A stretch of 50,477 nucleotides of DNA from Sphingopyxis flava (GCF_900168005.1 NZ_FUYP01000025.1:1-50477), one strand, 5' to 3'; counted from the first letter of the stretch, positions 24,494-33,026 are shown. A program made the numbers and translations. Notes: generated from the sequence alone by a model not told the origin.

Positions 24494-25414
24494 ATGCAAA
24501 CCGGCCTTGATCATCTCCCGCCAGCCAAACAGCGCGAGCTTGCCGAGGTCGTGCGCATCCTGTTCGAGGAGTTTGAGACCGCGCATGCGCGCGGCAATGC
24601 CGACTGGAACCGCAAGGGCCGCATCCTCAAGGTCATCCTCTATGGGAGCTATGCGCGCGGCGACTGGGTCGATGATCCGATTGGCGGATATCACTCTGAC
24701 TATGACATACTGGTCGTGGTCAACTACGACCGGCTCACCGAGTTCGAGCATTGGTCGGCGGCCGAGGATCGCCTGATGCGCGAGGTCACGATCGCGAAGA
24801 CGCGGACCGCGCCGGTGAGCTTCATCGTCCATTCGCTCAAGGACGTGAACGCGCAACTTGAGCGCGGTCGTCCCTTCTTCGTCGATATCGCGCAGCAAGG
24901 CATCGCGCTCTACGAGGCCGAGGGGTTCGAGTTTGCGCAGCCGCGCAACCTGCCACCCGAGGAAGCGCGGATCGAGGCGGAGAAGCATTTTGACCACTGG
25001 CATCCGCTTGCGTCGCACGCGCTGAAGCTCGCGCATGCAAGTATGGACGATGGTGTGCTTCGCGATGCCGCGTTCCTCATGCACCAGGCAACTGAACGGC
25101 TCTACCATTGCACCTTGCTCGTGCTTTGCCTGTACTCGCCAAAATCCCACCGCCTCAATTTCCTGCGCTCGCAGTGCGAGCAGATCGCGCCCGCGCTCGT
25201 CGAGGCCTGGCCGCGCGAGGACAAATTCAGCCGCCGCTGCTTCGAGCTGCTGCGCCTGGCGTACGTCCAGGCCAGGTACTCGCCTGCGTTCAAAATCAGT
25301 GCCGAGGAGCTGGCTTGGATCGGCGAGCGCGTCGCCGTCCTTGAAGGCCTCGTCGAGACGATTTGTCGCGATCATATTGCGGCGCTCGGCAGCGCCGACC
25401 GCGCTGCCGAATAA
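24494..25414 (+). CDS. Single-chain nucleotidyltransferase (MNT) - HEPN protein
   Basis: A 306-residue fusion of the two halves of a MNT/HEPN system. The nucleotidyltransferase part has GSYARGDW (51-58) and SDYDILV (Asp69, Asp71), the minimal nucleotidyltransferase signature. The C-terminal half (about 170-300) is a HEPN-like helical domain with AEKHFDHWHPLASHALKLA, FLMHQATERLYHCTLLVLCLYSPKSHRL and CFELLRLAYVQARYS. In two-gene systems MNT AMPylates and silences the HEPN RNase toxin; in the fused form the role is less clear. ATG 24494 follows GGTGGAG; the longer frame from 24458 has no support. It sits next to a RES toxin-antitoxin pair, in line with a defence or stabilisation function. Confidence 0.88.
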   Translation: MQTGLDHLPPAKQRELAEVVRILFEEFETAHARGNADWNRKGRILKVILYGSYARGDWVDDPIGGYHSDYDILVVVNYDRLTEFEHWSAAEDRLMREVTIAKTRTAPVSFIVHSLKDVNAQLERGRPFFVDIAQQGIALYEAEGFEFAQPRNLPPEEARIEAEKHFDHWHPLASHALKLAHASMDDGVLRDAAFLMHQATERLYHCTLLVLCLYSPKSHRLNFLRSQCEQIAPALVEAWPREDKFSRRCFELLRLAYVQARYSPAFKISAEELAWIGERVAVLEGLVETICRDHIAALGSADRAAE

Positions 25415-25441
25415 ACAATTGTATCCGAGGTTCGCGCTGTC

Positions 25442-26182
25442 TCACGCAGCCGAGGCGTTCGGGTAAAGACCGCCGAGCACCGTGCTGAAATGATTTTCAA
25501 TGCTCGTCGCGCAGCTGCATGACCTCGCGCGCAGCGCAGCTTCATCCTCGATGATCACCTTCCCGCGGCGCGTCGTGATCAACCCTTCGTCGCGCAGGCG
25601 GCTGACGACGCGGGTGACGAAGGTGCGCCCGACCCCCAGCATCTCGGCGAGCTGCTCGTGGGTGAGTTCGATCTCGGTCTGCCTCGTGCGGCTGGCCGCG
25701 GCGAGAAGCCACTTCGCGGCGCGCTCCATGATCGTGTGCGTCGCATTGCACGCAGCCGTCTGGAAAAGCTGCGCGAGGAGGCAGTCCGAGTAGCGCGCGA
25801 ACCAGTGCCGCAGGCTGATCGAATCGAGCTTGGCCTGCTCGAGCGCCGAGGTCTTTATCCGCAAAAAACGTCCCGCGAACCTGACCTGCGCGGTTGCAAA
25901 AGCAGGGACATGGCCGTTCGAGACGATTCCCCCTATCGCGCCTTCGCTCCCGACAAGTGCAACCTCGACGGCTGCCCTGTCGTCGATGTTGACGCAGAAC
26001 GCCGCCATCGCCGATCCGCACGGAAACCATGTGTGGAGTACCTCCTCTCCGGCCTCATGCAAGGTCGCAGGGGCCTCAAGATCGAAGACGAGGATGTGGG
26101 GCGCGAGGCGTCTGCGATCCTCCTCGGTCAAAGTTGCCAGCAGACCGTTGCTCGCGAGATCCTCTTCGGTTGGCGTCGACAT
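25442..26182 (-). CDS. Crp/Fnr-family transcriptional regulator
   Basis: A 246-residue regulator. The N-terminal part (about 10-130) fits a cyclic-nucleotide-binding fold, but the cAMP-binding loop is not recognisable and there is no cysteine array for an Fnr cluster, so the ligand is unknown. The C-terminal winged helix is clear at about 150-220 (MERAAKWLLAAASRTRQTEIELTHEQLAEMLGVGRTFVTRVVSRLRDEGLI spans it). ATG 26182 follows AGGGGA and gives MSTPTEEDL. It is divergent from the bacteriophytochrome gene with a 300-base gap containing a palindrome. Confidence 0.88.
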   Translation of the reverse strand: MSTPTEEDLASNGLLATLTEEDRRRLAPHILVFDLEAPATLHEAGEEVLHTWFPCGSAMAAFCVNIDDRAAVEVALVGSEGAIGGIVSNGHVPAFATAQVRFAGRFLRIKTSALEQAKLDSISLRHWFARYSDCLLAQLFQTAACNATHTIMERAAKWLLAAASRTRQTEIELTHEQLAEMLGVGRTFVTRVVSRLRDEGLITTRRGKVIIEDEAALRARSCSCATSIENHFSTVLGGLYPNASAA

Positions 26183-26246
26183 GATTTCCCCTCGATCGAG
26201 CGCAGAGCAGCCTATGTCCACTAATGGACTGACAGCGCGCCCCTCC

Positions 26247-26265
26247 TATGTTACTCGTGAACATA
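26247..26265. promoter_or_regulatory. Palindrome upstream of the Crp/Fnr gene
   Basis: TATGTT (26247-26252) and AACATA (26260-26265) form perfect 6-base arms around a 7-base centre. It is centred about 74 bases before the Crp/Fnr start and 225 before the phytochrome start. The spacing fits a dimeric regulator; autoregulation by the Crp/Fnr protein is a natural guess. Nothing else recognisable lies in 26183-26479 apart from an AT-rich segment near 26400-26420. Confidence 0.45.
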
Positions 26266-26479
26266 ACATTTCAGCGATGCCGTGAAAGGCTCGCCGGTTC
26301 CTTTCACTCAGCGCTCCGCGTCGCTGCCTTCGTGACAAAGGTCAAAACTTGCCTCTAGCCTCTGGTTTGCGTTGCCTGCTCTCTTATCCGGCAATATCTG
26401 TGGTTTCCCTTATAAGCCTAAGCATTCGCTGGTTCGATCGGCGGAACATTTCAAGAGGGCGCGGCCCGGAAACCACTTT

Positions 26480-29071
26480 ATGAGCGACGTCAACTTCGGT
26501 GCGGTCGATCTGACCAATTGCGACCAGGAACCGATCCGGATCCCGGGAAGTATTCAGCCCCATGGCGCGATGCTCGTGGTCCATCCCGACCGCTTCACCT
26601 TGCTTTATGCGTCACAAAACGCGCGCGCCCTGACGGGCTATGACGGCCCTCTCGATCGCGGCACGCCCCTGACAAGAATCCTCGGGGAAGAGGCGGTCCA
26701 TCAGATCCGCAATGCGTGCGCAAAGTCGGGCGGCGGCGAAATCGCAGGCGTCGAACTGGAGCTTCGCCTCGGACATGCAGGCGATCCCGTCGATGTCATT
26801 GCCCATTGTTACAAGGAGCGGGTTCTGATCGAGCTTGAGCCCGCGGTCGACGGCGGGCAAAGTTCGAAGGAAGCGCTCGATCTCACCCATGCCCTGGTGC
26901 GCCGCCTCGGTGTCGAGACCGAGCTTGAAAGCCTCGCGGCCGCCGGTGCCCGTCTCGTTCGTACGATGCTCGGCTACGACCGGGTCATGATCTACCAGTT
27001 TCTTCATAATGGCGCGGGCCGCGTGATCGCGGAGGCAAAAAAGCCGGGCCTTCGAAGCTTCATGGGTCAGCATTTCCCGGCATCGGACATCCCCGCTCAG
27101 GCGCGCCGTCTCTACGAACTGAACACGATCCGGATGATCGGGGACTCCGGATATACACCGGTGCCGCTCGAGCCTGCGGTCGCCCCGGGGGAAGAGCCCG
27201 TCGACATGTCGTTCGCGCAGCTGCGCTCGGTCTCGCCGATCCACTGCGAATATCTTCAGAATATGGGCGTCCACGCCTCGATGTCGATTTCGATCCTCGT
27301 CGACGGCGCCTTGTGGGGCTTGATCGCCTGCCATCACGACAGTCCGCGGATCGTGCCGCTCGCGCTACGCATCGGGGCGGAGCTTTTCGGACATTATTTC
27401 TCGCTTCAGGTCTCGGTGGCCGAGCGGCGCGCCCATATCGTCGCGTCGAGCCTTGCGCGCGAGCGGCTCGACAAGATCCTCTCGGGCCTGTCGGTCGACG
27501 AGACATTGCTCGAGGGGCTGCGCGATCACCTCGACGGTTTTACGGCCCTTTTCGACTGCGACGGCGTCGGTATCTGGGCGGAAGACCGGTGGGCGTCGAG
27601 CGGCCTTGCGCCCGCCGAGGCGGATGCAGAGGCGCTCGTCCGGTTCCTCGCCGGCGAGAAAGAAGATCATGCGCGATCCGAGCCCGCGATGCTCGGCCTT
27701 TGGCATACGCAGGATTTGCGCGACGCGACGGGGCTGGACGGTTTCGGGGAAGCGGTCGCCGGGGCGCTCGCAATCCCGCTTACCTCGACGCCGCGCGATT
27801 ATCTCATCGTCTTTCGCAGCGAGGAAGCGCACCGGATCGAATGGGCAGGCGAGCCGACCCTGAAACGTCTCTCGACGCCCAATGGCGACCGGCTGACGCC
27901 GCGCGGCAGCTTCGAGACCTGGCGCGAGGAAGTGCGCGGTCGGTGCAAACCCTGGACCGAGACCGACCTTTCGGGCGCCGACACGGTTCGCACTTACTTG
28001 CGCGACGTATTTCTGAAGCAGAACGAGATCAGTGCCGAGGAACGGGCGCGGCTCGAGCATCGCCGGCGCATGCTCAACGACGAGCTCAATCACCGCGTCA
28101 AGAATATCATCACCGTGATCAAGTCGATTGCGATGCAAACGGGCGCGCATGCGGAAACGGTGGCGGACTATTCGGAATCGCTCGAGGGGCGCCTGCGCGC
28201 GCTCGCTTTTGCGCATGATCAGTCGCTGAGTTCCGCGGTGGGCGGCGACCTTTCGACGCTCATCGAGGCGGAGGCCGGCCTTCATCGCCACGGGCCCGAT
28301 GCGGATCGGGTCGCTGCGAGCGGAGAAAAGATACGCCTCAATGACCGCGCCTTCGGAGTTCTCGCGCTCGTGATCCACGAGTTGATGACCAACGCCGCCA
28401 AATATGGATCGCTGTCGGTACCCGAAGGGCGGCTCGACATCAGCTGGTCGTTCAGCAAAGCCGGGGGATGCGAGCTGCGCTGGACCGAGACCGGGGGGCC
28501 GGCGGTGACGCCGCCGACGCGTGAGGGCTTCGGGTCGAAACTGATCCAGACCACGATGGTCTATGATCTGGGCGGACGCGCCGACATCGCTTATCCGCCG
28601 AGCGGGATGACAGCGAGGCTCGTCATTCCTGCCAAGCATGTCTCGCTTGTCGGCGCGAGCGAAGCCGAAGGCGAGGCGGCGGCCGAGGAGCCCGAGATCG
28701 AGCATCTTTCGGGGATGTCGATCCTGCTCGTCGAGGATCAGGCTCTGGTCGCGCTCGACACCGAGGCGCTTTTGCGCCGCCTTGGCGCCGAGGACATCCG
28801 GCTTTCGCCCGATGCCGCGCATGCCGCCCAGACATTGGAGAGCTTCAGGCCAGACGCCGCGATCCTCGATTTCAATCTCGGGGAAGGAACGTCCGAGGCC
28901 GTCGCCGATCATCTTGTGGCGCTCGGTGTCCCCTTCGTGTTCGCGACGGGTTATGGCGACAGCGTCATGATCCCCGATCATCTGAGTGCCGTGCCGATTG
29001 TACGCAAACCCGCAAGCGAAGCGAGCGTGTCCACGCAGCTTGCAGAAGCGCGGCGGCGGCTGGCCGGCTGA
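26480..29071 (+). CDS. bphP: Bacteriophytochrome: PAS-GAF-PHY, HWE kinase, C-terminal receiver
   Basis: A red/far-red light sensor of 863 residues. Cys14 in NCDQEPIRIPGSIQPHG is the biliverdin attachment site of bacterial phytochromes. PAS about 10-125, GAF about 140-310 with QHFPASDIPAQARRLYELN (the P-x-SDIP motif), PHY about 320-505. The kinase is of the HWE/HisKA_2 type with LNDELNHRVKNII (His538), a later LVIHELMTNAAKYGS N-box and a GFGSKLI motif. A receiver closes the protein (ILLVEDQALVALD, Asp797 in AILDFNLGEG). The start at 26480 puts the Cys at its usual place. Its stop shares one base with the heme oxygenase start. The hybrid C-terminal receiver suggests phosphorelay or self-inhibition; the downstream partner is not evident. 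Confidence 0.96.
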   Translation: MSDVNFGAVDLTNCDQEPIRIPGSIQPHGAMLVVHPDRFTLLYASQNARALTGYDGPLDRGTPLTRILGEEAVHQIRNACAKSGGGEIAGVELELRLGHAGDPVDVIAHCYKERVLIELEPAVDGGQSSKEALDLTHALVRRLGVETELESLAAAGARLVRTMLGYDRVMIYQFLHNGAGRVIAEAKKPGLRSFMGQHFPASDIPAQARRLYELNTIRMIGDSGYTPVPLEPAVAPGEEPVDMSFAQLRSVSPIHCEYLQNMGVHASMSISILVDGALWGLIACHHDSPRIVPLALRIGAELFGHYFSLQVSVAERRAHIVASSLARERLDKILSGLSVDETLLEGLRDHLDGFTALFDCDGVGIWAEDRWASSGLAPAEADAEALVRFLAGEKEDHARSEPAMLGLWHTQDLRDATGLDGFGEAVAGALAIPLTSTPRDYLIVFRSEEAHRIEWAGEPTLKRLSTPNGDRLTPRGSFETWREEVRGRCKPWTETDLSGADTVRTYLRDVFLKQNEISAEERARLEHRRRMLNDELNHRVKNIITVIKSIAMQTGAHAETVADYSESLEGRLRALAFAHDQSLSSAVGGDLSTLIEAEAGLHRHGPDADRVAASGEKIRLNDRAFGVLALVIHELMTNAAKYGSLSVPEGRLDISWSFSKAGGCELRWTETGGPAVTPPTREGFGSKLIQTTMVYDLGGRADIAYPPSGMTARLVIPAKHVSLVGASEAEGEAAAEEPEIEHLSGMSILLVEDQALVALDTEALLRRLGAEDIRLSPDAAHAAQTLESFRPDAAILDFNLGEGTSEAVADHLVALGVPFVFATGYGDSVMIPDHLSAVPIVRKPASEASVSTQLAEARRRLAG

Positions 29072-29610
29072 TGACGATCGGGAATCTCGCCCATGAGGCG
29101 CTCCGCACGGCAACCGCCGAATGCCACCGGCGCGTCGATCAGATTTATTCGGCCGCAAGGCTGAGCGATCGCCTCGCTTATGGCAATTTTCTGTGCGCCC
29201 AGGCTGCGGCCTGCTTGCCTCTCGAAGCATCGCTCGAGCGCGCCGGGGTTGCCGGGGTCGTCGAGGACTGGCCCGAACGCGTCCGCGGGCCGCTCATTCT
29301 CGCCGATCTCGCCGAGCTCGAGATAGAGAAACCCGCCCTGGTAGAAGCGCCCGCCATGACGAGTGCGCCCGCGATGCTCGGCGCCCTATATGTCCTTGAA
29401 GGATCTCGCCTGGGGGCCAAGCTTCTGAAGCGCTCCGTACATGCGAATTTCCCGGCGGCCTTTCTCGCCGGAAAGCCCTCGGTATCATGGCGCTCCTTCC
29501 TCGCCCGGCTCGACCAGGATCTCGGCACGCCCGAGCGGCGCACCGAGGCGATTGACGCGGCTCGGCGCGTGTTTTCGGTTTTCGTGGAAAGCGGGCGGCG
29601 CTTCCTCTGA
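29071..29610 (+). CDS. bphO: Biliverdin-producing heme oxygenase
   Basis: A 179-residue heme oxygenase that would open heme to biliverdin, the chromophore of the phytochrome encoded directly upstream. The proximal heme ligand is likely His19 (TAECHRRVDQ), and the distal glycine-containing helix is LGALYVLEGSRLGAKLL (about 103-119). Its length fits bacterial BphO/HmuO-type enzymes. The ATG at 29071 overlaps the phytochrome TGA by one base, so the two are translationally coupled. Electron donors are not encoded here. Confidence 0.94.
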   Translation: MTIGNLAHEALRTATAECHRRVDQIYSAARLSDRLAYGNFLCAQAAACLPLEASLERAGVAGVVEDWPERVRGPLILADLAELEIEKPALVEAPAMTSAPAMLGALYVLEGSRLGAKLLKRSVHANFPAAFLAGKPSVSWRSFLARLDQDLGTPERRTEAIDAARRVFSVFVESGRRFL

Positions 29611-29733
29611 TCAAGTTCCACTGAACGGCCGACGGCAGGGGCGATCCTATCCAAAGCCGCGCCCAGCCTCGAGGCGCGCCTGCGATTCGCTTTGACGCGG
29701 AGACGAGCGCGAAGCGCGCCGGCTATATTCTCG

Positions 29734-30429
29734 CTAATTCGACGGCGTTGGCTCCTCAGAGTCGAGAAGCTGTAACGAAAATCCTTCGCCCCGCTTTGCC
29801 GCAACGACCAGCCGATCGGTGACAGCTGAGAGGCTTCGGCGAAGCGCACTCGCGCACGCGTCGAGCGCATTGTCGGTGACGATGGCGTCTCCCCAGATCT
29901 CGTCGAGCAGATCATCGCGGCTGATGACGTCGCCGCGCGCCTGGGCAAGTGCCATGAGCATGGCAAAGCTGCGCCCTGCCATCTCGATGGGCTTGCCTTC
30001 CCATGTTGCGACATTGGTGCTCGCATCGATACGCAGCGGACCCATCACTATCGGGTCGGGCTTGCGCAATTTGTCGCGCGCCAAAAGGGCTTTTACCCGG
30101 GCGACAAGCTCGAGAAAGGCAAAGGGTTTCCCCAGATAGTCGTCGGCTCCCGCGGAGAAGCCGTCGAGCCGGTCGTCAAGGCCCGTCCGCGCGGTGAGAA
30201 CAAGGATGGGGATACCGAGTTCTGCCTTGCGGATGGCGCGGCAAAGATCGAGCCCGTCGCTGTCGGGCAAGAGCAGATCGAGAATGATGGCGTTAAAGCG
30301 GCCCGAAGCCGCGAGCTTTTGAACCTGCCGCCCGACGCGTTCCCAATGCACGGTGAGACCGCGAGCTCTGAGGCCGTGGCTGATGAAACGACCGATGCCG
30401 ACATCGTCTTCGACCAAGAGGACGTTCAT
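29734..30429 (-). CDS. OmpR/PhoB-family response regulator
   Basis: A 231-residue transcription factor: receiver about 1-115 with VEDDVG (6-11), phosphoacceptor Asp51 in IILDLLLPDSDG, Thr of VLTAR and Lys of LGKPF, followed by a winged helix about 130-222 (MAGRSFAMLMALAQARGDVISRDDLLDEIW and the conserved ALDACASALRRSL). The ATG shares one base with the kinase gene stop (TAATG), so the pair is coupled. It is convergent with the heme oxygenase gene. It resembles TctD/QseB-type regulators; target genes are unknown. Confidence 0.95.
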   Translation of the reverse strand: MNVLLVEDDVGIGRFISHGLRARGLTVHWERVGRQVQKLAASGRFNAIILDLLLPDSDGLDLCRAIRKAELGIPILVLTARTGLDDRLDGFSAGADDYLGKPFAFLELVARVKALLARDKLRKPDPIVMGPLRIDASTNVATWEGKPIEMAGRSFAMLMALAQARGDVISRDDLLDEIWGDAIVTDNALDACASALRRSLSAVTDRLVVAAKRGEGFSLQLLDSEEPTPSN

Positions 30430-31763
30430 TAAGACTGCTCCAGCTTGATGGCGATCGTGACGGCGCAGCCATCGGGCCGGCGCCAGGATCCGATGTTGCG
30501 GGCGAACGCGCGGCCGCCATGTTGTTCAGCGACCCAGCGCGTCATCGCGAGGCCAAGACCGCTCCCGCCGCGCGCCTTGCCTGCGTCAGTCTGGTAATAG
30601 GCATCGAACAGAAGCGGCAACTCCTCGGGCATCACGCCGGGACCATTGTCGGTCACCGTGATCTCTCCCATGCCATTCTTGACCTCAAGGCGAACCGTCA
30701 CCTTGCCATCCATCGGGGAAAATTTGAGAGCATTCTCGATCACCGCGAGCAAGGCTCTTTTCAGCCAGACGGCGTCACCGACAACCGCGACCGGCCGGCC
30801 AGGCACGGTCTTCTCGACCGAAACGGCTACCGATGCCGCGAAGATGCGGGCATCCTCGATAGCGCCTTCCACGATGGTGCGCAGGTCAAGGCGTGCGGCG
30901 TCGAGGTGCAGTTTGCCGTCCGATGCGCGCGCAATGCCGATCATCTCTTCGATTCGGTGGTTCAGGAACTTCGCGGTTGCATTGATGTGGCCGAGGGCCT
31001 CGCGGACCGCTTCGAGATCTTCGGCATCCTCCAGCGCAATTTCGGCCTCGCCCCTGATGGCGGTCACTGGCGTGCGCAGTTCGTGGCTGGCTTTCGCGAA
31101 GAATAATCGCCTTGAGGCATCGACATCGTCGAGTTCCGCTGCCCTCTGCTCAAGCAAATGTTCCAGGTGCCGCGACCGCCGGAGAAACAGCCAGCCGCCG
31201 CCGAACACGCAAAGAATGACCGAGATGCCGAGCAGGGCGGCATAGGCCTTGACCGAAAGATCCGATCGCTCGAGCCGCTGCTTCGCCATATTGGCAGCGG
31301 CGGTGTGGCTCGCGGATCTGGCCTTTGCAAGCTCGATTATCCGCGCTTGCGGCTTCCCGGCGAGATAGGCCTCCTTGAATTCGGTAGCCGGACGATCCGT
31401 CTGGTCGCCGATGTAGCGCGTTTCAAAACGCGATATGGTTTTGCCCATTTCGTCCCGGGTGAGCGGGCTGTCGAGTTCGTGCAGCAGTTGATTGAGTGCG
31501 GCGGAATCCTGTGTGTAGAGAGCCACACGCTCAGTCTCGTTCCGGTAATGCTCAAGATGAATCAAGAATTGAACGAGTGCGACGAGGATCACCGCTCCGA
31601 AGGCATATGTTGTCAGCACCGCGATCCAGGACCCATAGCCTAGACGGAATTCGGACCGAAAACGGAATAGCTGATTGTTCCCCTCTGGCACCGGCCAAAT
31701 CCCCAAAATAAGGCGGTGTCCGCATGCGCGAAACCGATCGGCACCCCGGTTAACAGGCTGCAT
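30429..31763 (-). CDS. Membrane sensor histidine kinase paired with the OmpR-type regulator
   Basis: A 444-residue sensor with two membrane segments: about 45-68 (SWIAVLTTYAFGAVILVALVQFL) and about 173-193 (AYAALLGISVILCVFGGGWLFL), leaving a periplasmic domain of about 100 residues. The kinase has H-box FFAKASHELRTPVTAIRGEAEIAL, N-box LLAVIENALKFSPMDG, DNGPGVMPEE and GGSGLGLAM. The start is uncertain: ATG 31763 is the longest, but GTG 31691, preceded by GGGG with normal spacing, would remove 24 residues that look non-coding. The periplasmic part has no recognised ligand fold. It is divergent from a small Xre gene. Confidence 0.93.
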   Translation of the reverse strand: MQPVNRGADRFRACGHRLILGIWPVPEGNNQLFRFRSEFRLGYGSWIAVLTTYAFGAVILVALVQFLIHLEHYRNETERVALYTQDSAALNQLLHELDSPLTRDEMGKTISRFETRYIGDQTDRPATEFKEAYLAGKPQARIIELAKARSASHTAAANMAKQRLERSDLSVKAYAALLGISVILCVFGGGWLFLRRSRHLEHLLEQRAAELDDVDASRRLFFAKASHELRTPVTAIRGEAEIALEDAEDLEAVREALGHINATAKFLNHRIEEMIGIARASDGKLHLDAARLDLRTIVEGAIEDARIFAASVAVSVEKTVPGRPVAVVGDAVWLKRALLAVIENALKFSPMDGKVTVRLEVKNGMGEITVTDNGPGVMPEELPLLFDAYYQTDAGKARGGSGLGLAMTRWVAEQHGGRAFARNIGSWRRPDGCAVTIAIKLEQS

Positions 31764-31842
31764 TTTGCGAAACCTGATGAGACGATCAGGTTAAGTTGTT
31801 GCACGCATGTTAAAACAGGGCCGTACACGGAGGCAAGCGACC

Positions 31843-32226
31843 ATGCGCAGTAAGTACCAAACTGACACGACTGGCGACCCCTTTCCTCACCAGGTCGCCT
31901 TTGGCGCGAGATTGAGGCATTTGCGCGAGCGGCGCAATCTGGGCCTCGTCTCCTTCGCACGGCTCGTCGGCGTGAGCAAGCCGACCGTCTGGAAGTGGGA
32001 GCAAGGCGTGGTTCGGCCGCGTCAAAGGTCGATCGAAGCTGCGGCCTCTATTCTCGGCGTGACCGAAAGGGAGCTCATCTTCGGCCAGGAACGCCGGGAG
32101 GTCGCTTCAAGGGCTTCCAATGACATGCCGCAGCAATTGAGCGACATCATCAGCGCCTGCAAGGAGCAGATCGCAGATGCGGCCGGGACTGCGACCGACA
32201 ATATCGCGATAACCATTCAGCTATAG
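31843..32226 (+). CDS. Small Xre-family regulator with C-terminal module shared with the PilZ-Xre protein
   Basis: A 127-residue protein. The helix-turn-helix spans about 20-79 (FGARLRHLRERRNLGLVSF, VGVSKPTVWKWEQGVVRPRQ, GVTERELI). Residues 100-127 form a short tail with SACKEQIADAAGTATDNIAI. Both parts match the C-terminal half of the PilZ-Xre protein encoded convergently at 32286-33026: 36 of 60 helix-turn-helix residues are identical by eye. ATG 31843 has GGAGG with a 9-base gap. No partner toxin lies next to it, so it is more likely a transcription regulator than an antitoxin. Its role beside the PilZ fusion is unknown. Confidence 0.88.
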   Translation: MRSKYQTDTTGDPFPHQVAFGARLRHLRERRNLGLVSFARLVGVSKPTVWKWEQGVVRPRQRSIEAAASILGVTERELIFGQERREVASRASNDMPQQLSDIISACKEQIADAAGTATDNIAITIQL

Positions 32227-32285
32227 GGTCTCAAACGGATCGCGGTGAAAGGGCCAGCCGGTTACCTTTTTGTGAGCTGACGCGC

Positions 32286-33026
32286 CTAATAGCGCAGCGT
32301 GATCGTCACATTCTCGGCATTTGTGCCGGCGAGCTCGGCGATGCGCTCCTTGCACTCCTTGATGCCCTCGGCAAGCAGCAAGCGGGGCGAGGGCGGGAGC
32401 GCATCGGCGGCGCTGTGTTCTGGCGTCTCGAGCTCTCCCGTGAGCAACTCGCGTTCCGACACATCGAGAGCCGCGCGCAGCAATTCCAGTGACTTCTGGC
32501 GCGGATGGACGTCGCCATTTTCCCATTTCCACATCGTCGGCTTGCTGACGCCGACGGCCTTGGCGAGACCGGTGAGGGTGAAATTGCGCGCGAGACGCAG
32601 CCGCCGAAGGCGCGCGCCGAAGGGTTCGGCGGTCGTGACTGGTGCCGGCACCTCTTCGGCGTCGTCGGCGCGCGAAAGCAGGCGAGAGAACTCTCCTGTG
32701 GGCCTTGGTGCACTTTGCAATTGCGCTGCGCTGAGCACCGCGCGGGAGAGCGGCTCGGCGAACTTGCAGCCATAGAGGCCATCGCTCGCCCATATGACGA
32801 GCGCAGTGGTCTCCGCCTTGCGCGGCAGGAGGATCGTGACTTCGTCGCCGATTTCGAGATTTGTGCTTGTCTCAAGGAGGAGACCGGTTTCGGAGATGTT
32901 GTGAACGAGCGCCTGAACCGACTGTCCGCTCGGCTTGGCGGCGGTAACTTCCAGATGCAACAGGCGCCGCGGCGCACCGCGAAGGTCCGCCGAATCGCGC
33001 GTTTCGAGTCTTGCACCAATTGCCAT
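32286..33026 (-). CDS. PilZ domain fused to an Xre DNA-binding domain
   Basis: A 246-residue protein of uncommon architecture. Residues about 14-110 look like PilZ: RGAPR (R16xxxR20), VHNISETGLLLE (N43-x-S45-x-x-G48, the [D/N]xSxxG motif that binds c-di-GMP), IGDEVTILLP and YGCKFAEPLS. Residues 136-196 are an Xre helix-turn-helix (VGVSKPTMWKWENGDVHPRQ). The last 27 residues (EGIKECKERIAELAG...NVTIT) recur in the small Xre protein next door. ATG 33026 follows GGAGG. The design suggests a transcription factor responding to c-di-GMP, a second messenger of the motile-to-attached switch, and it lies 3.6 kb before the Tad pilus operon. This is inference; PilZ domains can also be non-binding. Confidence 0.85.
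   Translation of the reverse strand: MAIGARLETRDSADLRGAPRRLLHLEVTAAKPSGQSVQALVHNISETGLLLETSTNLEIGDEVTILLPRKAETTALVIWASDGLYGCKFAEPLSRAVLSAAQLQSAPRPTGEFSRLLSRADDAEEVPAPVTTAEPFGARLRRLRLARNFTLTGLAKAVGVSKPTMWKWENGDVHPRQKSLELLRAALDVSERELLTGELETPEHSAADALPPSPRLLLAEGIKECKERIAELAGTNAENVTITLRY

Noticed and set aside
24119..25375. Minus-strand frame of 418 residues
   Set aside because: It lies opposite the MNT-HEPN gene, which has recognised motifs; the minus frame shows none.
27365..29230. Minus-strand frame of 621 residues
   Set aside because: Shadow of the phytochrome and heme oxygenase genes; no family features.
29640..29725. GGCGCGC/GCGCGCC inverted repeat as terminator between bphO and the OmpR-type gene
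   Set aside because: The loop would be over 30 bases and there is no T-run; such repeats are common in GC-rich DNA.
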